Notes: generated by a model from the letters alone, not told the origin. A DNA stretch of 64,000 nt from Azonexus sp. R2A61 (GCF_021401135.1 NZ_JACBFO010000003.1:372001-436000); one strand, 5' to 3'; numbered from the stretch's first letter, positions 50,103 to 60,360 are shown. Translations and numbers: made by a program.

Positions 50103-51244
50103 GCGCCGCCCTCCAGGGCCTGACGATTGCGCTCGTTGTTCAGATGGAAGGCGCCGTCGACCACCAGCTTTTCACCCGGCTTCAGGCCGGACAACACAAC
50201 GCGGTAATCGTCCTGCTCGATGCCCAGCTTGACCGGACGCAGCCGATAACGGCCATCGTCGCCGACGACGAACACGTGGTCCGCATCGTTCTCGCGGACC
50301 ACCGCCTTTTCCGGCACGACCAGCCGGTCGACCGGCTTGGCCTCGATCAGCATGGTGGCCAGCATGGCCGGTTTCAATTGACCGTCGGCGTTATCCAGTT
50401 CGGTGCGGACCAGCACCGTCCGCGTTTCCGGATTGACCGTCTGTCCGACGTAGATCAGTTTGCCGACGCGCTTCTCGTTACCCAGTGCCGGGATTTCGAT
50501 GCTCACCGACTGGCCGGCCTTGACCTGGCTGACCTGCTGTTCCGGTACTTGCGCCACGGCCCACAGCCGGCCCAGATCGGCGACCACGAACAGCACGTCG
50601 GCCGGCTGCACGACCTGGCCCTGGTTCAGGTTGCGCTCGACCACGATGCCGCGCAGGGTCGACGCCACCGGCGTCACCGAATTGATCGCGCCCTTTTCGC
50701 CCAGGCGGGTGATTGCCGCCGCCGACACGCCGAGCAGCTTCAACTGGTCGGATGCCGCATTTTCCTCGGCGATGGCGATCTGGTATTCGGCCTGGCGGCG
50801 CTGCAGTTCGGCCGCACTGATCACATCGGCCTCAAACAGCGACTTGGCGCGTTCGGCATTGCGCTTGCTCAATTCGAGTTGCGAGCGGGCCTTCAGATAA
50901 GCCAGTTGCTGTGTCGACAGCTCGCTGCTGTTGATGGTGGCCAGCACACTGCCCTTGTCGACCGCGGTACCGACGTTAACCTCGATATCCATGACCCGCC
51001 CGGTGATCGTCGCCCCGATGCGCGCCAGCCGGTTCTCGTCAAAGCTGATCTGGCCCGCCACCCGCAGCGTTTCGGCAATCGGCCGCAAGCCCGCGGCTTC
51101 GATCTTCAGCTGGGCAACCAGGCTTTCCGCCGGTTCCACGATATTGCTATCGGCAACGGCCGGCGCGGCGGTATTCACTTCTTCCTTGCCGCAGCCGCCG
51201 AGCAGCGCGGCAGCCACCAGCGTCGCCAGGACTTTCTTGATCAT
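50099..51244 (-). CDS. RND efflux periplasmic adaptor (CusB/CzcB family lipoprotein)
   Basis: The membrane-fusion protein linking the pump to the outer-membrane channel, 381 residues. A lipoprotein signal with LLGGC (Cys about residue 18) is followed by the lipoyl half-motifs (ITGRVMDIEVNVGTAVDKGS and STLRGIVVERNLNQGQVVQP). A helical hairpin lies between them (about 110-165), and beta-barrel/MPD domains follow. No His/Met-rich metal-binding extension is seen, unlike CzcB or SilB. It overlaps both neighbours by four bases. A 16-bp palindrome, AGCCGGTCGACCGGCT, occurs inside (50322-50337). Confidence 0.93.
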   Translation of the reverse strand: MIKKVLATLVAAALLGGCGKEEVNTAAPAVADSNIVEPAESLVAQLKIEAAGLRPIAETLRVAGQISFDENRLARIGATITGRVMDIEVNVGTAVDKGSVLATINSSELSTQQLAYLKARSQLELSKRNAERAKSLFEADVISAAELQRRQAEYQIAIAEENAASDQLKLLGVSAAAITRLGEKGAINSVTPVASTLRGIVVERNLNQGQVVQPADVLFVVADLGRLWAVAQVPEQQVSQVKAGQSVSIEIPALGNEKRVGKLIYVGQTVNPETRTVLVRTELDNADGQLKPAMLATMLIEAKPVDRLVVPEKAVVRENDADHVFVVGDDGRYRLRPVKLGIEQDDYRVVLSGLKPGEKLVVDGAFHLNNERNRQALEGGA

Positions 51245-52482
51245 TTGCTTTCTCCAGATTGGGCCCGCAGTTTTTCGAATTCCACCCAGGCCGCGGCCAG
51301 CTCATAACGGGCGATGGTCAGTTCGGCGCGCGCCGCGCGATAGACACGCTGCGCATCGAGCACTTCGATGAAGCCGCGCTCGCCGAAACGGTAGGCGGCT
51401 TCGGCCACCTTCAGCGCCGCTTCCGCCTGGCGCACGATGCCGCCTTCCAGCGCGGCCACTTGCGACAAGGCGATCTCGTATTGCTGGTAAGCCATCTCCA
51501 GCCCCTGCGCCACCGAAAACTCCTGGTCGCGCAACTCGTTGCGGGCCCGCGCCAGCTGTGCGCTGGCCTCGCCGACCGGGCCGCGGCGCCAGTCCCACAA
51601 CGGCACCGAGACCACCACGCCGCCCATCGTGCTGCGCGTGTCCGGATCGGTGGTCTGCGTGGCTTTCAAGGCCAGGCTGGGCAGGCGCTGGGCCTTTTCA
51701 TAGGAAAGCTGCTGCTCGGCACGCTGCACTTCGGCGCGGGCGCGGGCAATGCTCGGATTGTCACCGGCCAGCGCCTCGCGCATCGTTTCGATCGGCGGCA
51801 GTTCCGGCACGTTCTGCAACTGGCCGGTCAGCTGGAAATTTTCCGGCAGCGCCGCGCCGACCGCCTGCCGCAACTGCAGCCGGGCATGCGCGACGCGGGC
51901 CGAGGCCGCCTGCACGTTCTTCTGCACGTTGAGCATTTCGGCTTCCGACTTGATCAGCTCGAAGCGCGCCGCATCGCCGCTGTCGACTCGCGTGCGGATG
52001 CGCGAATTGACGCCCTGGATCAACTTCAGGTCTTCCTTGGCGTTGCGCCATTCGGATTCGCGGCGGAGTACCTCGTAATAGCGCAGCCGCAGCCGGGCCA
52101 GCCATTCCGCCTGAACCACGCGGTAATTCGCCTGGCTGGCTGCATAACCGGCCTCGGCGGCACCGATCCGCGGAAAGCGCTGAATCAGGTCGAGCGGCTG
52201 GGTCACGCTGACCGAATCGGTATTGCCGGTATTGGTGCCCGGGCTGCGTGCCTTGGTCGAACCTTTCAGGTATTCCACTTCCGGGTTCGGGATCGCCGAA
52301 GCGCTGCGGATCGCGCTTTCCGAGGCCCGCACCTGCTCGCGGGCGGCCTGCAGCGCGGGGCTGGATTCGCTGGCCAGGTTTTCCAGATCCTTCAAGTCAT
52401 AGGCCGTCTGGGCCGCAACAAGGCCGGACCAAAGACCGAGGCCGATGATCCAGAGTTTCGTCCGATACATGGTGCGTGACAT
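51241..52482 (-). CDS. TolC-family outer-membrane efflux channel (CusC/CzcC type)
   Basis: A 413-residue outer-membrane factor with a Sec signal (LWIIGLGLWSGLVAAQ) and no lipobox. Two OEP repeats form the alpha-helical barrel: the first around LASESSPALQAAREQVRASE, the second around GDNPSIARARAEVQRAEQQL. The start is uncertain: ATG at 52482 or 52470, neither with a clear Shine-Dalgarno; the upstream frame to 52593 is rejected because the signal peptide begins at MYRTKLW. First gene of the operon cusC-cusB-cusA-like plus PII-like gene. No sensor or regulator gene is adjacent. Confidence 0.9.
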   Translation of the reverse strand: MSRTMYRTKLWIIGLGLWSGLVAAQTAYDLKDLENLASESSPALQAAREQVRASESAIRSASAIPNPEVEYLKGSTKARSPGTNTGNTDSVSVTQPLDLIQRFPRIGAAEAGYAASQANYRVVQAEWLARLRLRYYEVLRRESEWRNAKEDLKLIQGVNSRIRTRVDSGDAARFELIKSEAEMLNVQKNVQAASARVAHARLQLRQAVGAALPENFQLTGQLQNVPELPPIETMREALAGDNPSIARARAEVQRAEQQLSYEKAQRLPSLALKATQTTDPDTRSTMGGVVVSVPLWDWRRGPVGEASAQLARARNELRDQEFSVAQGLEMAYQQYEIALSQVAALEGGIVRQAEAALKVAEAAYRFGERGFIEVLDAQRVYRAARAELTIARYELAAAWVEFEKLRAQSGESK

Positions 52483-52564
52483 CCGATAGATTGGGGCTGG
52501 CCGGGGAGGCCGGTTGGATTTCAGGAATCGCCATAGCACGTTTAGCGATGACGATATTGCTCGC

Positions 52565-52622
52565 AGGATATTGCACCGCAACAAGCTTTGCAATGTTAAG
52601 CAAGCTGAAAGATCGTCAGCTT
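52565..52622 (-). promoter_or_regulatory. Candidate promoter and operator of the metal-efflux operon
   Basis: On the minus strand TTGCAA (52593-52588), 17 bp and TATCCT (52570-52565). Just upstream of the -35 is a perfect inverted repeat, AAGCTGA-N7-TCAGCTT (52602-52622), placed like an activator or repressor site. No regulator gene is adjacent, so the partner is unknown. Confidence 0.4.
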
Positions 52623-52681
52623 TTATCGAATTTTTGCGCGTTAATAATCCGTAAATTCCGACCCCGCCGCCAACCGGGGCT

Positions 52682-53392
52682 TTATCCGCGACGGACCAGA
52701 ACGTCGACCCGCTGCGGGTTTTGGAAGCTGGCGCCCTCGGGCGTCATGAACGACATGAACTTCGCCCGAACCGCATCCAGCAAGGCCGGCGAAAGCCGGT
52801 GATCGGTATGCGTCACGTGGATCATCCGCGCCTCGAACTGCGCAAAATCCGCGAAGAAACTGCGCGTATGGAAGAACAACTCTTCCTGCAAGGCCAGCGG
52901 CCCCTGCGCCACCGCCCGGCAGATCGCCGCGAATGCCGCCTCGCGTACCGTCTTCTCGTCATGGAACAGCTTGAAGACTTCGTTCAGCTCGCCGGCATAG
53001 ACCGGTTCCGAAATCCAGGCCAGGCCGCCCGGCTTCAGCACCCGGGCGATTTCCGACAGCGCCGCCTCCATCTGTCCGAGCGGCACATGATGCAGCGACT
53101 TGAACATCAGCACGATGTCGAAACTCGCATCCGCCGCCGGAATCGCCTCGGCGCCGCCATGCGCGAAAATCACCCCGGGCAGGTCGTCGACCGCAAGATT
53201 CTTCGCATGCTGGATCGCATCGACCTCCAGCGCCACAATCTCGCGTACCCGACCGGTCTGTGCCAGGGTCCGCGTCTTTTCCGCCTTGCCGCAACCCAGT
53301 TCCAGCACGCGTGCGCCGTCCAGCGGCAGCCTGTCGAGCAGCAGCTTCATTTCGTTGACCGGCGGGGTATCGATGGGGCGGGCGATCTGCAT
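52682..53392 (-). CDS. Class I SAM-dependent methyltransferase (Methyltransf_11 type)
   Basis: A 236-residue small-molecule methyltransferase of unknown substrate. Motif I is ARVLELGCGKAEKT (about residue 30), post-motif I has IVALEVDAIQHAKN, motif II lies in FDIVLMFKSLHHV, and motif III in ARVLKPGGLAWISEP. ATG at 53392 with AGGA eight bases upstream gives MQIARPIDTPPVNEM. It stands divergent from the rhamnose genes and convergent with nothing. A role in methylating polysaccharide or quinone precursors cannot be inferred. A half-site of the repeat lies in it (53176-53185, read NLAVDD). Confidence 0.85.
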   Translation of the reverse strand: MQIARPIDTPPVNEMKLLLDRLPLDGARVLELGCGKAEKTRTLAQTGRVREIVALEVDAIQHAKNLAVDDLPGVIFAHGGAEAIPAADASFDIVLMFKSLHHVPLGQMEAALSEIARVLKPGGLAWISEPVYAGELNEVFKLFHDEKTVREAAFAAICRAVAQGPLALQEELFFHTRSFFADFAQFEARMIHVTHTDHRLSPALLDAVRAKFMSFMTPEGASFQNPQRVDVLVRRG

Positions 53393-53547
53393 GGCGGAAA
53401 TCCTGTGTATCAGAAAATCCTTATGGTAGCTGCTGCGCCGACATCGAGCCATGTCCCGGCGACAAAAAGCCGCAGACGGCCGCCGCATCGGAAACTACAA
53501 TACGGCCTTTGCCATGCGGCAAGAATGATGGCTGCGAAGCGAAACGC

Positions 53548-54435
53548 ATGAAAATCCTCCTGACGGGCAAGCACGGACAAGTCGGTTTCGAACTGCAGCG
53601 ATTGCTGGCGGTACTGGGCGAAGTAGTTGCGGTCGACCACGCCGAATGCGATCTTTCCGACCCGGCGGCGATCCGCCGGCTGGTAGCGGCGGTGCAACCG
53701 CAAATCATCGTCAACCCGGCGGCCTATACCGCGGTCGACAAGGCGGAAAGCGACGAAACCACGGCCCATGCGGTCAACGCCGTTGCGCCGGGGATTTTCG
53801 GCGAAGCGGCGAAGGCCCTCGGTGCCGTCGTCGTCCATTACTCCACCGACTACGTTTTCGATGGCACCGGCGCAGGCGCCTACCGCGAAGACGATGCGCC
53901 CAACCCGCAGAGCGTCTACGGCAAGAGCAAGCTGGCCGGCGAACGGGCGCTGCAGGCGAGTGGTGCCGACTGCCTGATCTTCCGCACCAGCTGGGTGTTC
54001 GGCGCGCACGGCGGCAACTTTGCCAAGACCATGCTGCGGCTGGCGGGTGAGCGCGACACGCTGAAAGTCGTTGCCGACCAGTTCGGCGCACCGACCAGCG
54101 CCGCGCTGCTGGCGGATGCCACCGCACAAGTGCTGGCACGGCTGATCCGCGACGGCCGGGCCGGTTTCCCGTTCGGTCTCTACCACCTGGTGGCCGGCGG
54201 CGTGACGAACTGGCACGCCTACGCGCAGGCCGTTGTCTCGGCCGCTGCCGCCGCCGGCAAACCGCTGAAGATCGCCGCCGCCGACATCGAGCCGATTCCG
54301 AGCAGCGCCTACCCGGTACCGGCACCGCGCCCGGCCAACTCACGGCTGGCGACCGGCAAATTCACCGACACCTTCGGCCTGCGCCTGCCCCCCTGGGAAG
54401 ACGGGCTGGCGCACGTCCTGCAACAGATACTTTAA
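53548..54435 (+). CDS. rfbD: dTDP-4-dehydrorhamnose reductase (copy 1)
   Basis: Last step of dTDP-L-rhamnose synthesis, an NAD(P)H-dependent reductase of the extended SDR family. The 295 residues begin with the Rossmann motif [14 protein letters not shown]. They keep STDYVFDG, the catalytic YGKSK and [21 protein letters not shown] at 53548 starts the protein; the upstream in-frame ATG (53509) is not used because copy 2 shows the same start at its gene border. It heads a D-A-C operon. The coding sequence is almost identical to 59457-60344 (about 12 base differences; two amino-acid changes, L/S and A/S). Confidence 0.96.
   Translation: MKILLTGKHGQVGFELQRLLAVLGEVVAVDHAECDLSDPAAIRRLVAAVQPQIIVNPAAYTAVDKAESDETTAHAVNAVAPGIFGEAAKALGAVVVHYSTDYVFDGTGAGAYREDDAPNPQSVYGKSKLAGERALQASGADCLIFRTSWVFGAHGGNFAKTMLRLAGERDTLKVVADQFGAPTSAALLADATAQVLARLIRDGRAGFPFGLYHLVAGGVTNWHAYAQAVVSAAAAAGKPLKIAAADIEPIPSSAYPVPAPRPANSRLATGKFTDTFGLRLPPWEDGLAHVLQQIL
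53548..54435 (+). repeat. Direct repeat, copy 1 of duplicated rfbD
   Basis: An 888-bp segment that matches 59457-60344 in the same orientation with about 98.6% identity (counted by eye). The match begins at the ATG and ends at the stop codon; flanks on both sides are unrelated. The pair encloses about 5 kb (rfbA, rfbC, nucleotidyltransferase-fold gene, galE, rfbB). Confidence 0.93.
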
Positions 54436-54446
54436 GGAAACAAATC

Positions 54447-55324
<878 letters not shown>

Positions 55325-55325
<1 letters not shown>

Positions 55326-55873
55326 TGCAAGTGATCGACACGGCGATCCCGGAAGTCAAACTGATCGAACCGAAAGTCTTCGGCGATGCCCGCGGCTTCT
55401 TCTACGAAAGCTTCAACCTCAAGGCCTTCCGCGACGCCACCGGCCTGCCCGACATCGACTTCGTGCAGGACAACCACTCGAAAAGTGTGCGCGGGGTGCT
55501 GCGCGGCCTGCACTACCAGATCGAACAGGCGCAGGGCAAACTGGTGCGCGTCGTGCAGGGCGAAGTCTTCGATGTTGCGGTCGACCTGCGCCAAAGCGCA
55601 AAAACCTTCGGCCAGTGGGTCGGCGAACGGCTGAGTGCCGACAACCAGCGCCAGCTGTGGATACCGCCCGGCTTCGCGCACGGTTTCATCGTGCTCAGCG
55701 AGACGGCAGAATTCCTCTACAAGACCACCGACTACTACGCGCCGCAGCACGAACGCGCCATCCGCTGGAACGACCCGCAACTGGCCATCGACTGGCAGTT
55801 CGACGGCATGCCGCAACTGTCGGCCAAGGATGCAGCGGCGCTTTCGTTCGCTGAGGCAACGTATTTCGGATGA
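55325..55873 (+). CDS. rfbC: dTDP-4-dehydrorhamnose 3,5-epimerase (copy 1, high GC)
   Basis: A cupin-fold epimerase, 182 residues, third step of the pathway. The catalytic histidine lies in [12 protein letters not shown], followed by [20 protein letters not shown] and [28 protein letters not shown]. Last gene of the first D-A-C set; rfbB is missing from this set and lies 2.5 kb downstream. A half-site of the repeat is read DVAVDLR (55576-55585), a conserved protein motif, so that copy is probably coincidental. AT-rich DNA starts about 40 bp after the stop. Confidence 0.96.
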
Positions 55874-55930
55874 GGGCAGGCGGTATTCGGGTTCGTGTTG
55901 TCGTCGCCGAGATTGTTGCTAACTAATCTA

Positions 55931-55959
55931 TTGAAAAATAAAAAATTATCCTGTAATTT
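55931..55959 (+). promoter_or_regulatory. Candidate promoter in an AT-rich patch before the nucleotidyltransferase-fold gene
   Basis: TTGAAA (55931-55936), 17 bp and TAATTT (55954-55959) lie in an 80-bp stretch (about 55913-55990) that is far more AT-rich than its surroundings. Such DNA is also a likely H-NS target. Confidence 0.4.
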
Positions 55960-55995
55960 TAATTTTAAATTTTTTGCGGAATAATTTTTCGGCCG

Positions 55996-56976
55996 ATGAC
56001 CCCGCTTAACGAGCAGCAACGACTGTTTCTGGTTGAATCAACCCAGCTTCATGGCCCTTGGGCTCAGGCCAGGCAGCAGGTTGCCCAGTTCAAATACGGC
56101 ATGAAATGGCAAATGGTCAAAGGCAAGGATTACCTCTACAGAGTCCAGGATGCCAGGGGAAATGCCAAATCACTAGGGCCGCGCAGCCCGGAGACAGAGG
56201 CGAAATACCTGGCATTTATCGAAGCCAAAGCACGGGCAAAGGAGCGTGTTGAAGCGCTTGACGAACGCATGCGTACGCAGGCCAGGTTGAACAAGGCGGT
56301 CAATCTGGGGCGATTACCTTTGACGGTTGCCGAAATTTTCCAAGTCATCGATGCATCGCAGGCTCGGGATGACTTCAGGGTCGTTGGCACACATGCCATT
56401 TACGCCTATGAAAGTATGGCAGGCGTCCACTTGCGGATGGAATTGCTGGCGTCCGGTGATGTCGATCTGCTCTACGATCCCCGTAAAAAATTGGCGGTTG
56501 TCGCCAGGAATCTCGATGGCTACGGTCTTCTCGGACTGCTGCGCAAAGCCGATGCCTCCTTCGAGATCAACCCTGAAGAACCATTGCGTGCCACCAACAA
56601 GCAAGGTTTCATGGTCGATCTGATCATTCCTCAGCGGGACATGCGCGAGACAGAAACAATCACCTTTGCCGACAACGATTTGCAAGCAGTGGAAGTACCC
56701 AATTTGCAATGGCTGGCCAATGCACCGGCGGTGGAAAGCATCATCATCGCCAGCAATGGCATGCCCGTCCGGGCTAAAGTGCCAGACCCTCGAGCCTTTG
56801 CCGTGCATAAGGCATGGCTTTCCGAGCAGACCGACCGTGACCCGGTAAAAAAAAGACGCGACCTGGCTCAGTCAAAAATGGTCTATGCGCTTGTGAATGA
56901 ATATCTGCCGCTATACCCGTTTGAAGCCAGCCACATGCGGTACTTCCCGAAAGCACTGCTAGCTCGCCTGCTTTAA
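55996..56976 (+). CDS. Nucleotidyltransferase-fold protein, GSU2403-like, accessory
   Basis: A 326-residue protein that I place, with moderate confidence, in the GSU2403-like nucleotidyltransferase-fold family. The core shows VVGTHAIYAYESMAGVH and SGDVDLLYDP, the pattern of a DxD-type metal pair, then FMVDLIIPQRD as a possible third acidic position. The N-terminus (about 1-90) is helical and charged, the C-terminus helical. Function is unknown; relatives occur as single accessory genes and resemble toxin/abortive-infection nucleotidyltransferases only in fold. It interrupts the rhamnose locus, with less GC-rich coding and an AT-rich leader, which suggests insertion. No partner antitoxin gene is adjacent. 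Confidence 0.65.
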   Translation: MTPLNEQQRLFLVESTQLHGPWAQARQQVAQFKYGMKWQMVKGKDYLYRVQDARGNAKSLGPRSPETEAKYLAFIEAKARAKERVEALDERMRTQARLNKAVNLGRLPLTVAEIFQVIDASQARDDFRVVGTHAIYAYESMAGVHLRMELLASGDVDLLYDPRKKLAVVARNLDGYGLLGLLRKADASFEINPEEPLRATNKQGFMVDLIIPQRDMRETETITFADNDLQAVEVPNLQWLANAPAVESIIIASNGMPVRAKVPDPRAFAVHKAWLSEQTDRDPVKKRRDLAQSKMVYALVNEYLPLYPFEASHMRYFPKALLARLL

Positions 56977-57001
56977 TTTGCGCTCTTTCGGCCTCCTGCG
57001 G

Positions 57002-57985
57002 TCAACCTCGGCCTGCCCGGCATTTCTCCTCGAACTGCCAGGCATGCCCGATGATCGTTTCCAGATCCGGAAACTGCGGTTGCCAGCCCAACTTCTCCCG
57101 CGCGTTGCGTGAATCCGCCACCAGCCGGGCCGGATCGCCGGCACGGCGCGCGCCGTATTGAACCGGAATCGGCCGACCGGTGACCCGGCCGGCGGCGTCG
57201 ATCACTTCCTGCACTGAAAACCCGTTGCCGTTGCCCAGGTTGTAGGCCTGGCTGTCCTGGCCGGCCACCAGGCTCTGCAGCGCCAGCCAATGCGCCTCGC
57301 ACAGATCGGCAATATGGATGTAATCACGGATGCAGGTGCCGTCCGGCGTATCGTAATCCGTACCGAAAACCGAAATATTCGGGCGTCGACCGGAAGCCGC
57401 CTGCAACACCAGCGGAATCAGATGGGTTTCCGGATCGTGGCGCTCGCCCAACTGGCCTTCGGGATCGGCGCCGGCCGCATTGAAATAACGCAGGCAGACC
57501 GACTTCAGGCCATAGGCCGTGTCGTAATCGGCCAGCGCCTGTTCCACCATCAGCTTGGTCCGGCCGTAAGGATTGATCGGCCGCTGCGGGTGCGCCTCGT
57601 CAATCGGCGAATACTGCGGCTCACCGAAGGTTGCTGCGGTCGACGAGAAGATGAAGCGCAAAACCCCGAACGCCTTCATCGCATTCAGCAGGTTCAACGT
57701 GTTCGTCACATTGTTTTCGTAGTACTTCGCCGGATGCTGCACCGACTCGCCCACCTGGATGAAGGACGCAAAGTGCATCACCGCATCGAAACGGCCGCGC
57801 TCGAACAGCGAATGCAGCAGGGCGGTATCCGCAATGTCGCCCACCACCAACTCGCCGGCCAGCACGGCATCGGCATGGCCGCTGGAAAGATTGTCCAGCG
57901 TCGTCACCGTGCAACCCAACTGCCCCAGCCGCTTGACCATATGCGAACCGATGTAACCGGCACCCCCTACGACAAGAACTTTCAC
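57002..57985 (-). CDS. galE: UDP-glucose 4-epimerase
   Basis: Interconverts UDP-glucose and UDP-galactose for polysaccharide synthesis. The 327 residues have VVGGAGYIGSHMVKRL at the start, a FSSTAATFGEP serine/threonine segment, catalytic YGRTK (about residue 146) and RYFNAAGADPEG. It is a full-length extended SDR. It is the only minus-strand gene within the locus and faces the GSU2403-like gene with a 25-bp gap. Its TGA stop is formed inside a degenerate repeat copy (minus strand GTTGACCGCAGG), just as at mltB. One repeat half-site (57635-57644) encodes part of SSTAATF. Confidence 0.94.
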   Translation of the reverse strand: MKVLVVGGAGYIGSHMVKRLGQLGCTVTTLDNLSSGHADAVLAGELVVGDIADTALLHSLFERGRFDAVMHFASFIQVGESVQHPAKYYENNVTNTLNLLNAMKAFGVLRFIFSSTAATFGEPQYSPIDEAHPQRPINPYGRTKLMVEQALADYDTAYGLKSVCLRYFNAAGADPEGQLGERHDPETHLIPLVLQAASGRRPNISVFGTDYDTPDGTCIRDYIHIADLCEAHWLALQSLVAGQDSQAYNLGNGNGFSVQEVIDAAGRVTGRPIPVQYGARRAGDPARLVADSRNAREKLGWQPQFPDLETIIGHAWQFEEKCRAGRG

Positions 57986-58392
57986 GAAGCGCTCCCCCTG
58001 TCAAAACGCAGCGAACTATACCGGATGAAACAATTGCCGGACCAGTCATTTCAATAGCATTTCTTGACAGAACTAACGGTCTTGCTAGGCCGAAAGTCAT
58101 AGCAGAATATGCGAAATGGTGCACTGCAAGATATTTCTTTATCATCCATGAAGGAACTGGCAGAATCGCGCGGTCGACCGTAACAATTGGCGCCATTACG
58201 GCCAGGAGTGCGGGCGGTGTTTCGACCAACAAAGAAAACGTTCATCATGGCCAAAGACAGCAAAATTTATGAGGTGGGGCATTGGGAAAAGATCACCTCG
58301 ACCGTGGTTTGCTATACGCATCCCATGAATAATTGTAAAAATTCGGAAACGATCGATGGTGATGGTCTAATCCGCCGCGCAAGGGGAAGCAA
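57986..58392. other. 407-bp intergenic region between divergent galE and rfbB
   Basis: Less GC-rich than its surroundings. It contains a degenerate repeat, CGGTCGACCG (58171-58180). A TTGACA hexamer lies near 58064 without a good -10. A 50-codon frame from ATG 58247 runs into the rfbB start, but with no ribosome binding site and no recognisable domain, so I do not call it a gene. Promoters for both flanking genes must lie here, but none is convincing. rfbB itself has AGGGGAAG before its ATG. Confidence 0.6.
58171..58180. repeat. Degenerate GGTCGACC palindrome in the galE-rfbB gap
   Basis: A 10-bp perfect palindrome, CGGTCGACCG. Flanking bases (AATCGCG before, TAACAATTGGCG after) resemble the longer element's AATCC and GAATCGGC arms. 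Confidence 0.65.
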
Positions 58393-59460
58393 ATGACGAT
58401 CCTGGTCACCGGCGGCGCCGGCTTCATCGGCAGCAATTTTGTCCTCGACTGGCTGGCGCAGTGCGACGAGCCGGTCATCAACCTGGATGCGCTGACCTAT
58501 GCCGGCAACCGGCAGAACCTGGCCACGGTCGACGGCGATGCGCGGCACATTTTCGTCCATGGCGACATCGGGGATTGCGAACTGCTCAGCAAGCTGCTGG
58601 CCGAACACCGGCCGCGCGCGGTGGTCAATTTTGCCGCCGAATCGCACGTCGACCGCAGCATCCACGGACCGGAAGACTTCATCCAGACCAACATCGTCGG
58701 CACCTTCCGGCTGCTCGAAGCGGTGCGCGCCTGGTACGGTCAACTGGACGAAACCGGGAAAAACGCCTTCCGTTTCCTGCACGTGTCGACCGACGAAGTT
58801 TACGGCTCGCTGACCAAGGACGACCCGGCCTTCCGGGAAACCAACCGCTACGAGCCGAACAGCCCGTACTCGGCGAGCAAGGCGGCCTCCGACCATCTGG
58901 TGCGCGCCTACCACCACACCTACCGCCTGCCGGTGCTGACTACCAACTGCTCGAACAACTACGGCCCCTACCATTTCCCGGAAAAGCTGATCCCGCTGGT
59001 CATCCACAATGCGCTGGCCGGCCAGCCGCTGCCGATCTACGGCGACGGCCAGCAAATCCGCGACTGGCTCTACGTCAAGGATCACTGCAGCGCCATCCGC
59101 CGCGTGCTCGAAGCCGGCCAACTGGGCGAAACCTACAACGTCGGCGGCTGGAATGAAAAGGCCAATCTGGACGTGGTGCACACGCTGTGCGCCATCCTCG
59201 ACGAACTGAGCCCGCGTGCCGACGGCCAGTCGTACCGGACGCAGATCACCTTCGTGACCGACCGTCCGGGCCACGACCGGCGCTACGCGATCGACGCCAC
59301 GAAGCTCGAACGCGAGCTGGGCTGGAAACCGGCCGAGACCTTCGAGACCGGCATCCGCAAGACGGTGCAGTGGTATCTCGACAACCAGGATTGGGTACAT
59401 AACGTGACCAGCGGTGCCTACAAGCAGTGGCTGGGCAAGCAGTACGGAGCGGCTGCATGA
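58393..59460 (+). CDS. rfbB: dTDP-glucose 4,6-dehydratase
   Basis: Second step of dTDP-rhamnose synthesis, converting dTDP-glucose to the 4-keto-6-deoxy sugar. The 355 residues contain [30 protein letters not shown] with the catalytic Asp-Glu pair, and [19 protein letters not shown] with Tyr/Lys. [18 protein letters not shown] completes the signature. It is the only rfbB in the window, serving both sets. Its stop overlaps the ATG of rfbD copy 2 (ATGA), so here the order is B-D-C-A, as in typical rhamnose operons. Confidence 0.96.
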   Translation: MTILVTGGAGFIGSNFVLDWLAQCDEPVINLDALTYAGNRQNLATVDGDARHIFVHGDIGDCELLSKLLAEHRPRAVVNFAAESHVDRSIHGPEDFIQTNIVGTFRLLEAVRAWYGQLDETGKNAFRFLHVSTDEVYGSLTKDDPAFRETNRYEPNSPYSASKAASDHLVRAYHHTYRLPVLTTNCSNNYGPYHFPEKLIPLVIHNALAGQPLPIYGDGQQIRDWLYVKDHCSAIRRVLEAGQLGETYNVGGWNEKANLDVVHTLCAILDELSPRADGQSYRTQITFVTDRPGHDRRYAIDATKLERELGWKPAETFETGIRKTVQWYLDNQDWVHNVTSGAYKQWLGKQYGAAA

Positions 59461-60344
59461 AAATCCTCCTGACGGGCAAGCACGGACAAGTTGGTTTCGA
59501 ACTGCAGCGATCGCTGGCGGTACTGGGCGAAGTAGTTGCGGTCGACCACGCCGAATGCGATCTTTCCGACCCGGCGGCGATCCGCCGGCTGGTGTCGGCG
59601 GTGCAACCGCAAATCATCGTCAACCCGGCGGCCTATACCGCGGTCGACAAGGCGGAAAGCGACGAAACCACGGCCCATGCGGTCAACGCCGTTGCACCGG
59701 GGATTTTCGGCGAAGCGGCAAAGGCCCTCGGTGCCGTCGTCGTCCATTACTCCACCGACTACGTTTTCGACGGCACCGGCGCAGGCGCCTACCGCGAAGA
59801 CGATGCGCCCAACCCGCAGAGCGTCTACGGCAAGAGCAAGCTGGCCGGCGAACGGGCGCTGCAGGCGAGTGGTGCCGACTGCCTGATCTTCCGCACCAGC
59901 TGGGTGTTCGGCGCGCACGGCGGCAACTTTGCCAAGACCATGCTGCGGCTGGCCGGCGAGCGCGACACGCTGAAAGTCGTTGCCGACCAGTTCGGCGCGC
60001 CGACCAGCGCCGCGCTGCTGGCGGATGCCACCGCACAAGTGCTGGCACGGCTGATCCGCGACGGCCGGGCCGGTTTCCCGTTCGGTCTCTACCACCTGGT
60101 GGCCGGCGGCGTGACGAACTGGCACGCCTACGCGCAGGCCGTTGTCTCGGCGGCTGCCGCCGCCGGCAAACCGCTGAAGATCGCCGCCGCCGACATCGAG
60201 CCGATTCCGAGCAGCGCCTACCCGGTACCGGCACCGCGCCCGGCCAACTCGCGGCTGGCGACCGGCAAATTCACCGACACCTTCGGCCTGCGCCTGCCCC
60301 CCTGGGAAGACGGGCTGGCGCACGTCCTGCAACAGATACTTTAG
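59457..60344 (+). CDS. rfbD: dTDP-4-dehydrorhamnose reductase (copy 2)
   Basis: Same enzyme and length (295 residues) as the copy at 53548. Only two residues differ (Ser for Leu near residue 20, Ser for Ala near residue 47). Catalytic YGKSK and the GKHGQVG Rossmann motif are unchanged. It is coupled to rfbB by a four-base overlap. The composition break to AT-rich DNA occurs directly after its stop codon. The near identity of two copies 5 kb apart points to recent duplication or ongoing gene conversion. Confidence 0.96.
   Translation: MKILLTGKHGQVGFELQRSLAVLGEVVAVDHAECDLSDPAAIRRLVSAVQPQIIVNPAAYTAVDKAESDETTAHAVNAVAPGIFGEAAKALGAVVVHYSTDYVFDGTGAGAYREDDAPNPQSVYGKSKLAGERALQASGADCLIFRTSWVFGAHGGNFAKTMLRLAGERDTLKVVADQFGAPTSAALLADATAQVLARLIRDGRAGFPFGLYHLVAGGVTNWHAYAQAVVSAAAAAGKPLKIAAADIEPIPSSAYPVPAPRPANSRLATGKFTDTFGLRLPPWEDGLAHVLQQIL
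59457..60344 (+). repeat. Direct repeat, copy 2 of duplicated rfbD
   Basis: Matches 53548-54435. The identity stops at the stop codon (TTTAG here, TTTAA there). It is the right-hand boundary of the high-GC chromosome in this window. Confidence 0.93.
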
Positions 60345-60360
60345 TTTTGGCTTATCTGAC

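Noticed and set aside
50322..50337. 16-bp palindrome AGCCGGTCGACCGGCT inside the adaptor gene
   Set aside because: The flanks of the core differ from the repeat (CC for GC), and it encodes a stretch (KPVDRL) in a conserved beta strand, so codon choice explains it.
55576..55585. Repeat half-site in rfbC copy 1 as evidence for element insertion
   Set aside because: The residues DVAVDLR are conserved in RfbC proteins generally, including the AT-rich copy 2, which encodes them with other codons; coincidence of codon use.
58247..58396. Possible 49-residue protein ending at the rfbB start
   Set aside because: No ribosome binding site, no domain, and the frame simply runs into the rfbB ATG; described as part of the intergenic region instead.
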